DNA of 64,000 nucleotides from Actinoallomurus sp963736325. Lineage in GTDB: Bacteria; Actinomycetota; Actinomycetes; Streptosporangiales; Streptosporangiaceae. The notes under the pieces were generated by a model, which was given only the letters and a program-made list of their open reading frames with translations, was not told where the DNA came from and ran no database searches. The stretch covers positions 558,001 through 622,000 of the forward strand of contig CAVTOG010000017.1 of NCBI GenBank assembly GCA_963736325.1. Direction: 5' to 3'. Both the position numbers and the translations under genes were made by a program. Position 1 is the stretch's first letter. The number at the start of each line of letters is the position of its first letter. Below are positions 42,250-51,168 of this stretch, piece after piece.

Positions 42250-43767
42250 TCACTTCAGCGGCATCAGGCACAGGGTCATCTCCATGGAGGTGGAGGTCTC
42301 CCGCACGTAGGTGACGCGGGTCGCGAGGCTCGGGCACGTCCTGAAGCCGGTCGTGACACGCGCGATCACCTTGTAGCTGCGCCCTCCCGGCACCGGCACA
42401 CGGCACGGCTCGCGCCGCCAGTCGGAGGCAAGGACGTAGACGCAGTCGCCCGTCTTCGCGGCTGCCACACCGTGTGAGTAGTAGTGAACGCCAACGATCA
42501 GCAGGACGACGGCGGCCACGGCCCACAGCCAGGTCGAGTCGTTCGACTCCCCGGTCTTCTCCTCCGGCTCCGTCACGGGAGCCTTCTTCGCGGACGCCTT
42601 CTTCTCAGGAGGCTTCTTCGCGGGAGGCTTCTTCGCGGGAGGCTTCTTCGCGTGCGAATCCTCGATGGCACCGCGCACGTCCCGCCGGCGGACGCGGCCG
42701 TCGGCGCCGGTGCCCTGGACCGCGTCGAGGTCCACGCCGTGCTCGGCCGCGAGCTCGCGGGCGCGAGGGGTGGCGTAGGCGTCCGCGGCCTTCTTCGCGC
42801 GCAGCGCTTCGACGGCGTGGACGCCCTGCGCGAGCGAGGCCCTCATCGCGCCGGCCGCCTGGGCCAGGAGGATCTGGCGGGCCTCCCGATCCGCGATGGC
42901 GGCGTCCTCCGGCGGGTCGTCGACGAGCGTGTCCCGTACGTCCGGTTCCAGGCGTTCGAGGGTCGCCGCGGCGTCGCGGGGGCGCAGCTCGGGACGCTTG
43001 GCGAGCAGGTCGAGGACGAGGACGTCCAGATACGCCGGGATGCCGGGCCGTCGCGTCCCCGGGGCGGTGGGGGCCCGGTTGACGTGCTGGTACATGACCG
43101 ACCCGATGCCGGCGCCGGTGTCGAGCCATGTTTCGCCGACGAGCAGCTCGTACAGGACGCAGCCGACGGCGTACAGGTCGGTTCGCCGGTCGACGGCGCC
43201 CCCGTCGATCTGCTCGGGCGCCATGTAGAGCGGGGTTCCCGAAATCGCGCCCGTCTCGGTGATCCGCGTGGCGTCGAGGAGGCGCGAGATCCCGAAGTCG
43301 CAGATCTTCACCCGCCCGCCGTCCAGGAGGAACAGGTTGGACGGCTTGATGTCGCGATGGACGACGCCGTGCGCGTGCGCCTCGGCGAGGGCCTCCAGCA
43401 CCTGCCGTGTGAGATCGACGACCCGCTCGACGGGCAGCCCGCCGGGGTGCTCGTCGACGACCGCACGCAGGTCGCGGCCACGGAGTAACTCCATGACGAG
43501 GAACAGATGGCTCTGGACGCCGAACCGGTGCTCGTCGATGTCGAACACCGTGGTGATCCCCGGGTGGGACAGCGTCGCCGCGATCTCCGCCTCCCGGCGG
43601 AACCGCGTGACCTGCGAGCCGCCGGACCGGACAGGCGTCGGCAGGATCTTCACCGCCACCTTCCGCCGCAACCGCAGGTCCAGCCCGCCCCACACCTGCC
43701 CCATCGCGCCGAACCCCAGCGGCTCCTCCAGCCGGTACCGACCGGCCAGCTCAACCCCCCGCTGCAC
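42250..43767 (-). CDS. Transmembrane Ser/Thr kinase with an internal peripheral-subunit-binding-like domain
   Basis: This is a 505-residue kinase; the GTG at 43767 follows GAGAGGGG. The kinase domain (about 10–270) is complete: GFGAMGQVWGGLD, Lys40 in VAVKILP, HRDIKPSNLFL (Asp139), DFG 157–159, GTPLYMAPEQ. After a helical linker, residues about 331–366 read ATPRARELAAEHGVDLDAVQ followed by GTGADGRVRRRDV, matching the E3/E1-binding (PSBD) domain of 2-oxoacid dehydrogenase E2 subunits. Next come Ala/Lys/Pro repeats (373–396), one membrane helix (about 412–428) and an outside domain with four Cys (442, 455, 478, 500), like small LppU-type domains. A kinase with a PSBD is not an arrangement I know as standard. 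Confidence 0.9.
   Translation of the reverse strand: MQRGVELAGRYRLEEPLGFGAMGQVWGGLDLRLRRKVAVKILPTPVRSGGSQVTRFRREAEIAATLSHPGITTVFDIDEHRFGVQSHLFLVMELLRGRDLRAVVDEHPGGLPVERVVDLTRQVLEALAEAHAHGVVHRDIKPSNLFLLDGGRVKICDFGISRLLDATRITETGAISGTPLYMAPEQIDGGAVDRRTDLYAVGCVLYELLVGETWLDTGAGIGSVMYQHVNRAPTAPGTRRPGIPAYLDVLVLDLLAKRPELRPRDAAATLERLEPDVRDTLVDDPPEDAAIADREARQILLAQAAGAMRASLAQGVHAVEALRAKKAADAYATPRARELAAEHGVDLDAVQGTGADGRVRRRDVRGAIEDSHAKKPPAKKPPAKKPPEKKASAKKAPVTEPEEKTGESNDSTWLWAVAAVVLLIVGVHYYSHGVAAAKTGDCVYVLASDWRREPCRVPVPGGRSYKVIARVTTGFRTCPSLATRVTYVRETSTSMEMTLCLMPLK
42608..42652 (-). repeat. Three tandem 15-base repeats coding KKPPA units
   Basis: GGAGGCTTCTTCGCG is present three times in a row, in frame within the kinase gene, and encodes the AKKPP units of the juxtamembrane linker. 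Length change by slippage would alter the linker without loss of frame. Confidence 0.85.
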
Positions 43768-43818
43768 CCGCGCCCCTCTCTGGAAGAACCACTGTTGTCC
43801 GGACGGATCACGTGAGAA

Positions 43819-44247
43819 CTACAGGTTCGCCACCTGGGGGATCACTTCGTTGCCGATCGCCTCCAGGCCGTCGAGACGCCAGACGTCCACCATGCCGCCG
43901 ATGGCCGACTGGAATCCCATCTCCGCCAGCTTTCCGAGCCCGTCGACGATCTCGCCGGTCTTCTCGCCCTTCTCGCCCGGGTCGAAGAGGAAGTAGCAGG
44001 TCTTCTCGATCGCGTCGTAGTCGCGTCCCTCCGCCTCGCAGTGGGCACGCAGAACGTCGAGTTTGTGCGCCTCCAGCATGTCGTGCTCGGCCGGGCCGAC
44101 GGCCTCGATCTGGAAGACGTGGTCCATCACGGCGATCCGGTCGAAGCCCGCCGCGTCGGCCGTCCGTGCCACTTGGGCGAGGTCGGCCCCCAACCGGGAC
44201 GGGCCGCCGGGCCAGGTGAAGTCAGGTATCTGAAGTCCGAGTTTCAT
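43819..44247 (-). pseudogene. LLM-class F420-dependent oxidoreductase with large in-frame internal deletion
   Basis: The start ATG 44247 has GGAGGTGGACTTG before it and gives a normal LLM beginning (MKLGLQIPDFTWPGGPSRLG) through FDRIAVMDHVFQIEAVGP to about residue 60. The frame then passes directly to sequence proper to the last third of the family (KLDVLRAHCEAEGRDYDAIE, then MGFQSAIGGMVDV). About 165 residues, holding most of the barrel, are missing, yet frame is kept; the product would be 142 residues against about 310. It should not fold as an oxidoreductase. Confidence 0.78.
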
Positions 44248-44413
44248 CAAGTCCACCTCCGACAGCGATCTTGCCGGAATATCCCTCGCACAGGCGAGTC
44301 ACGGACCACGTATCAGCCGCGCAGGGGAGCGTGAAGATCGCCGTCGCCGGGGATCCGCGAAACGGCCCAGGTCCGCAGGATTGACGGTGTCCCCGAGCGA
44401 AGAGAGATCGACC

Positions 44414-45613
44414 ATGCGCAAGAAACGGGCCGCCGTCGCGGTCACCGCCGCCGCCCTGACGGCCGTCGCCGCCACCACCCTGCCCGCCCTTTCCACACCG
44501 GCCCGCACCACCGCGACGACGAACCTTCCGCCGCTCGACGACGCCGCCCTGCGCAAGGCGCTCACCATCCAGCCCTCCGACAAGGTCACCGGCGCGCTGC
44601 TGCGGATCACCGGCAGCGCCGGGCACTGGCAGGGCACGTCCGGCGAGGGCGACGTCACGACGCACGCGAAGGTGCCGCCGAACGGCCTGTTCCGCGTCGG
44701 GAGCGTCTCGAAGGTCTTCACCGCCGCCGTCGTCCTGCAGCTCGTCGCCGAGCACCGGATCGACCTGGACCAGACCGTCCAGCACTACATGCCGGGCCTG
44801 CTCCCGGACAAGATCCCGCCGGTCACGGTCGGCCAGTTGCTCAACCACACGAGCGGCCTCCCCAATGACGACAGCCCCTTCATCACGAACGGCGACGCCG
44901 CGTGGTTCGTCGAGCACCGCTTCGACATCTGGACGCCGGCGTAGATCGTCGCCATCGACACCCGCCACCCGATGGAGTTCGAACCGGGCACCCAGCAGCG
45001 CTACTCCGGCATCGGCTACTACCTCGCCGGGCTGCTGATCGAACAGGTCACCGGCGACTCGTACGCACGCGAGGTGCGGCAGCGGATCATCGGCCCGCTC
45101 GGCCTGCGGAACACCTCGGTGCCGGCCTTCTCCGACTTCGCGATCCACGGCCCGCACGCGCACGGGTACGTGGCCGTCGGCGACACGCTGAAGGACATCA
45201 CCGAAGAGAGCCCGTGGGCGTGGTCCGAGGGCGGCCTGATCTCCAGCGCGCCCGACCTCGAACGCTTCATCACCGCGCTGTTCCAGGGGAAGGTCGTGCC
45301 GAAGCCGCAGCTCGAGCAGATGTTCACGCTCCCGGTCGACGCGAAGGGCGACCCCGTGCCCTACACCGCGAAGGGCAACTGCCCCGATGGGAAGGCCTGC
45401 TACAGCATGGGCCTGATGTCTGCGCGGCTGCCGGGCATCGCCGGCAACGTCTGGGGCAAGACCGGCTCCCGCCCCGGTTACACCGACGGCGTGTTCGCGA
45501 GCCGCGACCTGTCGCGCAAGGTGGTGTACGCCCTGAACCCGACGGGGAACAAGGACGGCTCGGAGAGCTCGATGGTCATGCGGATCGCGATGGCGGCGTT
45601 CGCGGCGAAGTGA
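44414..45613 (+). pseudogene. Secreted serine hydrolase (class C beta-lactamase / D-Ala-D-Ala carboxypeptidase family) with in-frame amber stop
   Basis: From ATG 44414 a signal peptide (MRKKRAAVAVTAAALTAVAA) precedes a beta-lactamase-fold enzyme with the nucleophile motif GSVSKVF (SxxK, Ser97, Lys100). The frame stops at codon 177, TAG (44942–44944), in the middle of the domain (FDIWTPA-stop-IVAID). The same frame then runs on without break for 222 codons with YSGIGYYLAGLLIEQVTG, WSEGGLISSAPDLERFITAL and GKTGSRPGYTDGVFASR, ending at 45613. One C-to-T change of a CAG would explain it. The full product would be 399 residues; the 3' end overlaps the DMT transporter gene by 38 bases. Confidence 0.87.
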
Positions 45614-46439
45614 CGTCGGCCGCGGGTTCCCCGAACCGCGCGAGGGCGACCGCGCCCGCCACGGCCAGTACGAAACCCACCACCGCCGCGCACACGTAGC
45701 CGTGCCGGGTGTGGTCGCCGAGGAGGGCCACACCGACGACGGCGGGCATCAGCGTCTCGGCCACGACCACGGCCGCCGTGGTCGTGGTCACCGAGCCGCG
45801 TTGCAGCGCGGTGGCGAAGAACAGGAACGCCACCGCGCCCGCGCCCGCCACCGCGTACGTCGCGGGGTCGCGCAGCAGGTCGAGCGGGTGGAGGCTGGTC
45901 AGGACCCGCGCGCCGATGGCGACGAACCCGAAGCCGAGCCCCGCGACGAGCCCGAGCACCGCCGACCGCGGGCGGCCACGCAGCCGCCCGGCCGCCATGC
46001 CCAGCGCGGCGATCACCGCGACGGATCCGAGCAGCGTGAGCCGGAACCGCAGGCTGACCGCAGCCGGGACCTCGTGCCCGGCCGCCAGGCCGAGGACGGC
46101 CAGGCCCACGCAGACCGAGCCGACCGCGAACCACTCGGCCGCGGACAGCCTGGCGTGCAGCACCCGCGCGGCGACGACGGCCGTCACCGCGAGGTTCGCC
46201 GCGATCGCCGCCTGCACGACGAACAGCGGCAGCGACCGGAGCGCGGCCAGCTCCGCGACGAAGCCGAGAAGGTCGAGCGCCAGGCCGACGACGAACGGGA
46301 GCTGCCGCACCAGGCGCACGAGCAGGCGCGGGTCGACTCCTTCTCCGACCGGCGCCGCCCGCGCCGCCACCGCCTGCAGCACGCTGGCGACGCCGAAGCA
46401 CACAGCGGCGGCGATGGCACCGAGCAGGCTCCAGACCAT
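45576..46439 (-). CDS. DMT-superfamily (EamA-like) transporter
   Basis: This is a 287-residue integral membrane protein with about nine to ten short segments, starting MVWSLLGAIAAAVCFGVASV followed by LQAVAAR. The internal repeat expected of EamA proteins is visible in the two similar hydrophobic halves (LRSLPLFVVQAAIAANLAVT; TTTAAVVVAETLMPAVVGVA). A Lys/Arg-rich loop near the middle separates them. The substrate is unknown. Its 3' end overlaps the interrupted serine hydrolase on the other strand by 38 bases. Confidence 0.85.
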   Translation of the reverse strand: MVWSLLGAIAAAVCFGVASVLQAVAARAAPVGEGVDPRLLVRLVRQLPFVVGLALDLLGFVAELAALRSLPLFVVQAAIAANLAVTAVVAARVLHARLSAAEWFAVGSVCVGLAVLGLAAGHEVPAAVSLRFRLTLLGSVAVIAALGMAAGRLRGRPRSAVLGLVAGLGFGFVAIGARVLTSLHPLDLLRDPATYAVAGAGAVAFLFFATALQRGSVTTTTAAVVVAETLMPAVVGVALLGDHTRHGYVCAAVVGFVLAVAGAVALARFGEPAADVTSPRTPPSRSA

Positions 46440-46455
46440 TCCACGAGCGTACGTC

Positions 46456-49400
46456 TCAGGCGGCCTGCCAGAGCAGTGCGTACTGACCCCGGTCGCGCAG
46501 GAGTTCGTCGTGGGTGCCGTCCTCGATGACGCGTCCTCCGGACAATACGACGATTCGGTCGGCGCTCCGCGCCGTCTGCAACCGGTGCGCGATCAGCACC
46601 GTCGTACGGCCGGCCGCGACGCTGTTCATCGCCCGTGTGACGCGCGCCTCCGTGGCGAGGTCGAGGTTGGCGGTGGCCTCGTCGAGCAGCAGGATCGCCG
46701 GGTCGACGAGCTCGGCGCGTGCCAGGCAGATCAGCTGGCGCTGACCCGCCGACAGCGACGCGCCGCGCTCGGCGATCTCGTGCTCGTACCCGCCGGGCAT
46801 GCGCGTGATCAGGTCGTGGACGCCGACGGCGCGCGCGGCCTCCACGACCTCCTCCAGGGAGGCGTCCGGCCGCCCGTACGCGATGTTGTCGCGCACGGAG
46901 CCCTGGAAGAGGAACGGCTCCTGCGGGACGTATCCGAGCTGCCGCCGGTAGCCGACCAGGTCGAGGGAGCGCAGGTCGACGCCGTCCACGACGACGCGGC
47001 CCGCGTCGGGGTCATAGAAGCGCGCCAGGAGCTTGACCATGCTGGACTTGCCCGCGCCCGTCTCGCCGACCAGCGCGACGGTCTCTCCGGGCGCGATCGT
47101 CAGGTCGACGCCGGACAGGGCCTCCTCCTCGACGCCCGGGTAGGCGAACCGCACGCCCTCCAGGCTGAGCCGCCCGCGCAGCACGCCCGGGTCGACCGGA
47201 CGCTCGGCGGCCGGCGTCGTGACGGGGACGGCCATGAGGTCGGCGATGCGCGCCATCGACACGCGTGCCTGCTGCCAGTCGTCGAAGACCTCCGAGAGCT
47301 GCTGGATGGGCGAGAAGAACAGGTTCAGGTAGAGCAGGAAGGCGATCATCTCTCCGGGTGTCAGCGACCCGGCGCGTACGAGGTGGTAGCCGATGGCGAG
47401 CACCAGCACGGCGGCGACGGAGGCCAGGAAGTCGACGAACGGGAAGTACAGCGAGATGAGCCGCTGCGCCGCGAGCCGCGCGTCGACGTAGCCGCGGGTG
47501 ACGCCCTCGAACTCGGTGTGGCGCCGGCCCTCCTGCGTGAACGCCTGCGACTCGCGGACGCCGGCCATGCTCTCCTGGAGGTTCGCGTTGACGACCGCGA
47601 GGCGTTCGCGGGCCTGCTGGTACGGCTCGGCGGACATCCGGCGGAACGCCACGGTGGCGATCAGCAGCGGGATCAGCACCAGCGCGGTGACGCCGGTCAG
47701 CAGCGGGCTCATGAAGGCCATCGCGACCGCCACACCGGCGAATGTGAAGATCGACGCGACCGCGCTGATCAGGCCGTCCTGCAGCAGCGAGGAGAACGCG
47801 CTGACGTCGGAGGTCATGCGGGTCATGATGCGCCCGCCCATCTCGCGGTCGTAGAAGTCGACCGAGAGCCGCTGGAGCTGCGCCCAGACACGGATCCGCA
47901 GCGCGTACATGAGGCGTTCGCCGGTCTTCCCGGCGACCAACGAGACACCTCGCGCGACGAACAGGTCCGCGGCCGCGACGACCAGGAAGATCCCCGCCGC
48001 CGTGAACAGCGCCGACCGCGATCCGGTGAGCACACCGTTGTCGATGCCGTCGCGCGAGAGATACGGCCCGGCGACACCCGCGAGCGAGTCGAGCACGACG
48101 AGGAACAGGCCCAGGGCGAGCGGCGCGCGGTACGGGCGGATGAACCCCCACAGCCCGAATCGCGGCTCCGGCCGCGACTCACGCTCGATGTCGACGCGTG
48201 GATCGTCACGCAGCGGCGGCAGCGCCGCGACGCGTTCGAGCATGTCCTCGTGGGAGAACTCGCCACCGCTGCCACGCGCGGGCTGCGGCTCGGCGGACGC
48301 CAGGTGCAGGGAACCGCGGTGCGGCGTCTGCGATGGATCGCGCTCCGCCGGGACCCCGCGGATCTCCGGCGTCTCCTCGATGTCGTCGCCCTCGCCGGAC
48401 AGCAGCCGCCGGTAGAGCGCGCAGCGCTCCATGAGGTCCTCGTGCGAGCCGTGGTCGATCACCCGGCCGGCGTCGACCACCGCGATCCGATCGGCGAGCC
48501 GCAGTGTGGAGCGCCGGTGGGCGACCAGCACGGTCGTACGCCGGCGCAGCACCCGCCGCAGCGTCGCGTGGATGCTCTCCTCGACCTTGGCGTCGATCGC
48601 GCTCGTCGCGTCGTCGAGGACGAGGACGCGCGGGTCGAACAGCATGGCGCGGGCCAGCGCCACGCGCTGCCGCTGCCCGCCGGACAGCGTGAGGCCGCGT
48701 TCGCCGACGATCGTGTCGTAGCCGTCGGGCAGCCGCATGATGAACCCGTGCGCCTCGGCGGCGCGCGCGGCGGCCTCGACCTCTTCGTCGGTCGCCTCGG
48801 GCCGCCCGTACGCGATGTTGTCCCGCAGCGACTCGGAGAACAGGAAGCTCTCCTCGAAGACCATGCCGATCTGGGAGCGGAGCGAGCCGAGCGTGACGTC
48901 GCGTACGTCGTGGCCGTCGACCCGCACGACGCCGTCCTGCACGTCGTGGAAGCGCGGGATGAGCATGGCCGCGGTCGACTTGCCCGATCCGGACGCCCCG
49001 ACCAGCGCGACGGTCTCCCCCGCGCCGATCCGCAGGTCGAACCCGTCGAGGACCGCCTCGGAACGCCAGAAACCGAACGTGACGTTCTCGAAGGAGATCT
49101 CGCCGGTGAGCCGCGGCAGCTCGGACGCGTCCGGCGCGTCGACCACCGCGGGTGTCGTGTCGAGGATCTCGAAGATGCGCTCGGCTCCGGCGCGGGCCCG
49201 CTGGGTCGAGCCCAGCATGCGCGCGAGCATCCGCGCCGGGCCGACCAGCAGCACCAGGTAGGACGCGAATGCCAGGAACGTGCCGACCGTGATCTGGTGC
49301 CGCAGCGCCAGCCAGCCGCCGAGCGCCAGGACGCCGACCTGCCCGAACGACGGGATCGCCTCCAGGATCGGCTGGTAGCGGGCCTGCATCCGCAGAGCCC

Positions 49401-50121
49401 GCACGCTGGAGCCGTACAGGCCGGAGGCGGTGTCGGCGAGCCGGTCGAACTCCCGTTTCTCCTGCGCGAACCCCTTCACGACCCGGACCCCGGAGACCGC
49501 CTGGTCGACGACCTGTGCGACATCACCGGTGCGCTGCTGGACGTCCCAGGTCGCCGGGTAGAGGCGGGTCCGCATCCGGTACGCCCCGACGACGAGCGCC
49601 GGCACCGTGAACAGGCTGATCAGGGCCAGCAGCGGCGAGAGGACGAACATGACGATGAGCGAGGCGACCATCATGACGAGGCTGCTGGCCAGGACGGGCA
49701 GCACCCGCAGCACCATGAGGACGAGAGAGATGTCGGAGTTGGCCCGCGAGACGAGCTGGCCGGTGGACATCTCGCCGTGGGCGCGCAGGTCGAGCCGCTG
49801 GAGCTCGGCGTGGATGGCGGCGCGCAGGCCGTAGGAGATCTCCAGCATGGTCCGCGCCGCGTTGTACCGGCGGGTGCGCGTCGCGGCGAACCCGGCGACG
49901 CCGAGCACGAACAGCAGCACCAGCCACGGGGTCAGTGGAGATCTCTGGACCAGGATCGAGCGGTCGACGATGTGGCGTTCGACGACGGGGACGGCCGTGC
50001 TGACGCCGGCGCTGAGCAGCCCGGCGGCGATCGTGAGGAAGAGGCTCCGGCGCTGTTCGAGCACGAACGGCAGCATGCGGCGGATCCAGCCGCCGCGCCG
50101 GGCCGGGGCCGGCTCAGTCAT
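46456..50121 (-). CDS. Fused ABC exporter (TMD–NBD–TMD–NBD) with one degenerate ATPase site
   Basis: This is a 1221-residue protein joining two half-transporters. TMD1 spans about 20–310, NBD1 about 340–585, TMD2 about 665–950 and NBD2 about 985–1215. NBD1 has Walker A GASGSGKS (375–382) and signature LSGGQ (479–483), but its catalytic position after Walker B is Asp (VLDDATSAID, Asp504) and its Q-loop reads MVFEES, with Glu for Gln. NBD2 has GETGAGKS, a normal Q-loop (VPQEPFLF), catalytic Glu (LLLDEATANLD) but a changed signature LSAGQ. NBD1's Walker site pairs with NBD2's signature, so one of the two ATP sites is degenerate, as in heterodimeric multidrug exporters. It is coupled to a MarR gene upstream (eight-base overlap). 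Confidence 0.93.
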   Translation of the reverse strand: MTEPAPARRGGWIRRMLPFVLEQRRSLFLTIAAGLLSAGVSTAVPVVERHIVDRSILVQRSPLTPWLVLLFVLGVAGFAATRTRRYNAARTMLEISYGLRAAIHAELQRLDLRAHGEMSTGQLVSRANSDISLVLMVLRVLPVLASSLVMMVASLIVMFVLSPLLALISLFTVPALVVGAYRMRTRLYPATWDVQQRTGDVAQVVDQAVSGVRVVKGFAQEKREFDRLADTASGLYGSSVRALRMQARYQPILEAIPSFGQVGVLALGGWLALRHQITVGTFLAFASYLVLLVGPARMLARMLGSTQRARAGAERIFEILDTTPAVVDAPDASELPRLTGEISFENVTFGFWRSEAVLDGFDLRIGAGETVALVGASGSGKSTAAMLIPRFHDVQDGVVRVDGHDVRDVTLGSLRSQIGMVFEESFLFSESLRDNIAYGRPEATDEEVEAAARAAEAHGFIMRLPDGYDTIVGERGLTLSGGQRQRVALARAMLFDPRVLVLDDATSAIDAKVEESIHATLRRVLRRRTTVLVAHRRSTLRLADRIAVVDAGRVIDHGSHEDLMERCALYRRLLSGEGDDIEETPEIRGVPAERDPSQTPHRGSLHLASAEPQPARGSGGEFSHEDMLERVAALPPLRDDPRVDIERESRPEPRFGLWGFIRPYRAPLALGLFLVVLDSLAGVAGPYLSRDGIDNGVLTGSRSALFTAAGIFLVVAAADLFVARGVSLVAGKTGERLMYALRIRVWAQLQRLSVDFYDREMGGRIMTRMTSDVSAFSSLLQDGLISAVASIFTFAGVAVAMAFMSPLLTGVTALVLIPLLIATVAFRRMSAEPYQQARERLAVVNANLQESMAGVRESQAFTQEGRRHTEFEGVTRGYVDARLAAQRLISLYFPFVDFLASVAAVLVLAIGYHLVRAGSLTPGEMIAFLLYLNLFFSPIQQLSEVFDDWQQARVSMARIADLMAVPVTTPAAERPVDPGVLRGRLSLEGVRFAYPGVEEEALSGVDLTIAPGETVALVGETGAGKSSMVKLLARFYDPDAGRVVVDGVDLRSLDLVGYRRQLGYVPQEPFLFQGSVRDNIAYGRPDASLEEVVEAARAVGVHDLITRMPGGYEHEIAERGASLSAGQRQLICLARAELVDPAILLLDEATANLDLATEARVTRAMNSVAAGRTTVLIAHRLQTARSADRIVVLSGGRVIEDGTHDELLRDRGQYALLWQAA

Positions 50122-50545
50122 CGGCGAGCCGGTCCAAGAGCCCGGCGGTCAGCCGGAGCAGTTCGCGTTCGGTGGATGTCAGGCGCTCGGCAATCACCCC
50201 TGCCATCCATGCCTCGCGCCTGCGAGTGTCCTCCGTGAGCACGGCGATCCCCTTTTGTGTGACGTCGATCAGCACCTGACGCCGATCTCCGGCGTCCGGG
50301 CGGCGAGCGATGAGCCCGTCACTCTCCAGGCGGGCGAGCATCCGCGTCAGCGACTGCGGCTGGAGGCGTTCGGCGGCGGCGAGGGCGGTGGCGGTCATCG
50401 GCCCGTTCAGGCGCAACTGGCCGAGCAGACTGAGCCGGTTGAGGCTCAGCCCGTGACCGCTCCGCTCGGCCCGAAGCCGTCGATTGAGCCGTGCCATGGC
50501 TCCGCGTAGCTCACTCGCCACTTCCTGCGACTCATCGGTCGTCAC
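50114..50545 (-). CDS. MarR-family repressor of the fused ABC exporter
   Basis: This is a 143-residue winged-helix regulator: LNRLSLLGQLRLNGPMTATA, recognition helix RLQPQSLTRMLARLESDGLI, and wing ARRPDAGDRRQVLIDVTQKG, a classic MarR DxRxxxxxLT-like wing. It is first in a two-gene operon and its stop overlaps the exporter start. The gap upstream (50546–50698) is strikingly AT-rich for this genome, as expected of an operator/promoter region, though no clean palindrome was found. It probably releases DNA upon binding a drug or phenolic ligand. Confidence 0.92.
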   Translation of the reverse strand: MTTDESQEVASELRGAMARLNRRLRAERSGHGLSLNRLSLLGQLRLNGPMTATALAAAERLQPQSLTRMLARLESDGLIARRPDAGDRRQVLIDVTQKGIAVLTEDTRRREAWMAGVIAERLTSTERELLRLTAGLLDRLADD

Positions 50546-50698
50546 ATCACTAAGAGAAACTTATTATTTTTTGGATTGCAAATAGGTTTTTCAATGGTCG
50601 TGTCCGTAAAGATGACACGCAGTGCGTATTAACAGCTTACGCGACGTATGTCCGTTAGAACTGCCCGAGGTTCTCCGACGGAGGATCCGGAGGCTTGC

Positions 50699-51151
50699 TC
50701 AGTTGAGGCGGAAAACCGGGTAGCCGGGGCCGATCTCGATGAGCTTCTCGTCGGAGGCGTCCGGGCCGACACCCTCGAAGAACATCCCGACCTCGAACTT
50801 CCAGCGCTTGAGGTACGCCCGCAGCACGGCCGGCTTCTCCTCGTCGGTCAGCTCGGTGACGGTGAAGACCTCCTTGCGGCGGCCGATGTGCAGCTCGCCT
50901 CCGCCCGAGACGCGGATGTTGCGCACCCACTGGGTGTGGCCGCGCGGGGCCACGAGGTAGCGCTCACCCTCGTACGGGAGCAGGTTGACCGGGACGGTGC
51001 GCCACTCGCCGCTCTTGCGGCCGCGGACGTAGAGGACCCGCGACCCGAGGACGCTGATCCCCATGCCGGTCAGGCCCTGGACGATGCGGCCGAAGACGCG
51101 GTCGCTCAGCTTGTTGCCCTTGACGTGACGGGGGGCGTTCTCGGTGGCCAT
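50699..51151 (-). CDS. Deazaflavin (F420)-dependent nitroreductase, Ddn/DUF385 family
   Basis: This is a 150-residue split-barrel protein. Marks are GISVLGSRVLYVRGRKSGEW followed by RTVPV (the F420-phosphate-binding K/R-S-G pattern), YLVAPRGHTQWVRNIRVSGG (the GGxxxxPxWxxNLxxxP-type site) and a C-terminal YPVFRL end. Family members reduce quinones and nitro compounds with F420H2. A cluster of GAGCAGTGCTC-type inverted repeats lies immediately upstream and suggests control by a TetR-like repressor. Confidence 0.9.
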   Translation of the reverse strand: MATENAPRHVKGNKLSDRVFGRIVQGLTGMGISVLGSRVLYVRGRKSGEWRTVPVNLLPYEGERYLVAPRGHTQWVRNIRVSGGGELHIGRRKEVFTVTELTDEEKPAVLRAYLKRWKFEVGMFFEGVGPDASDEKLIEIGPGYPVFRLN

Positions 51152-51168
51152 CTCATGCTCCTAGCTGT

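Noticed and set aside
44942..44944. TAG read as pyrrolysine or another recoded residue
   Set aside because: No PylT/PylS-type genes or recoding element are visible, and CAG-to-TAG is a one-base change in a region with other damaged genes.
45709..50238. A 1509-codon plus-strand open frame opposite the ABC exporter
   Set aside because: It is Arg/Ala/Gly-rich without motifs and exactly opposes the ABC exporter, whose Walker motifs are clear. Long antisense frames are expected at this GC content.
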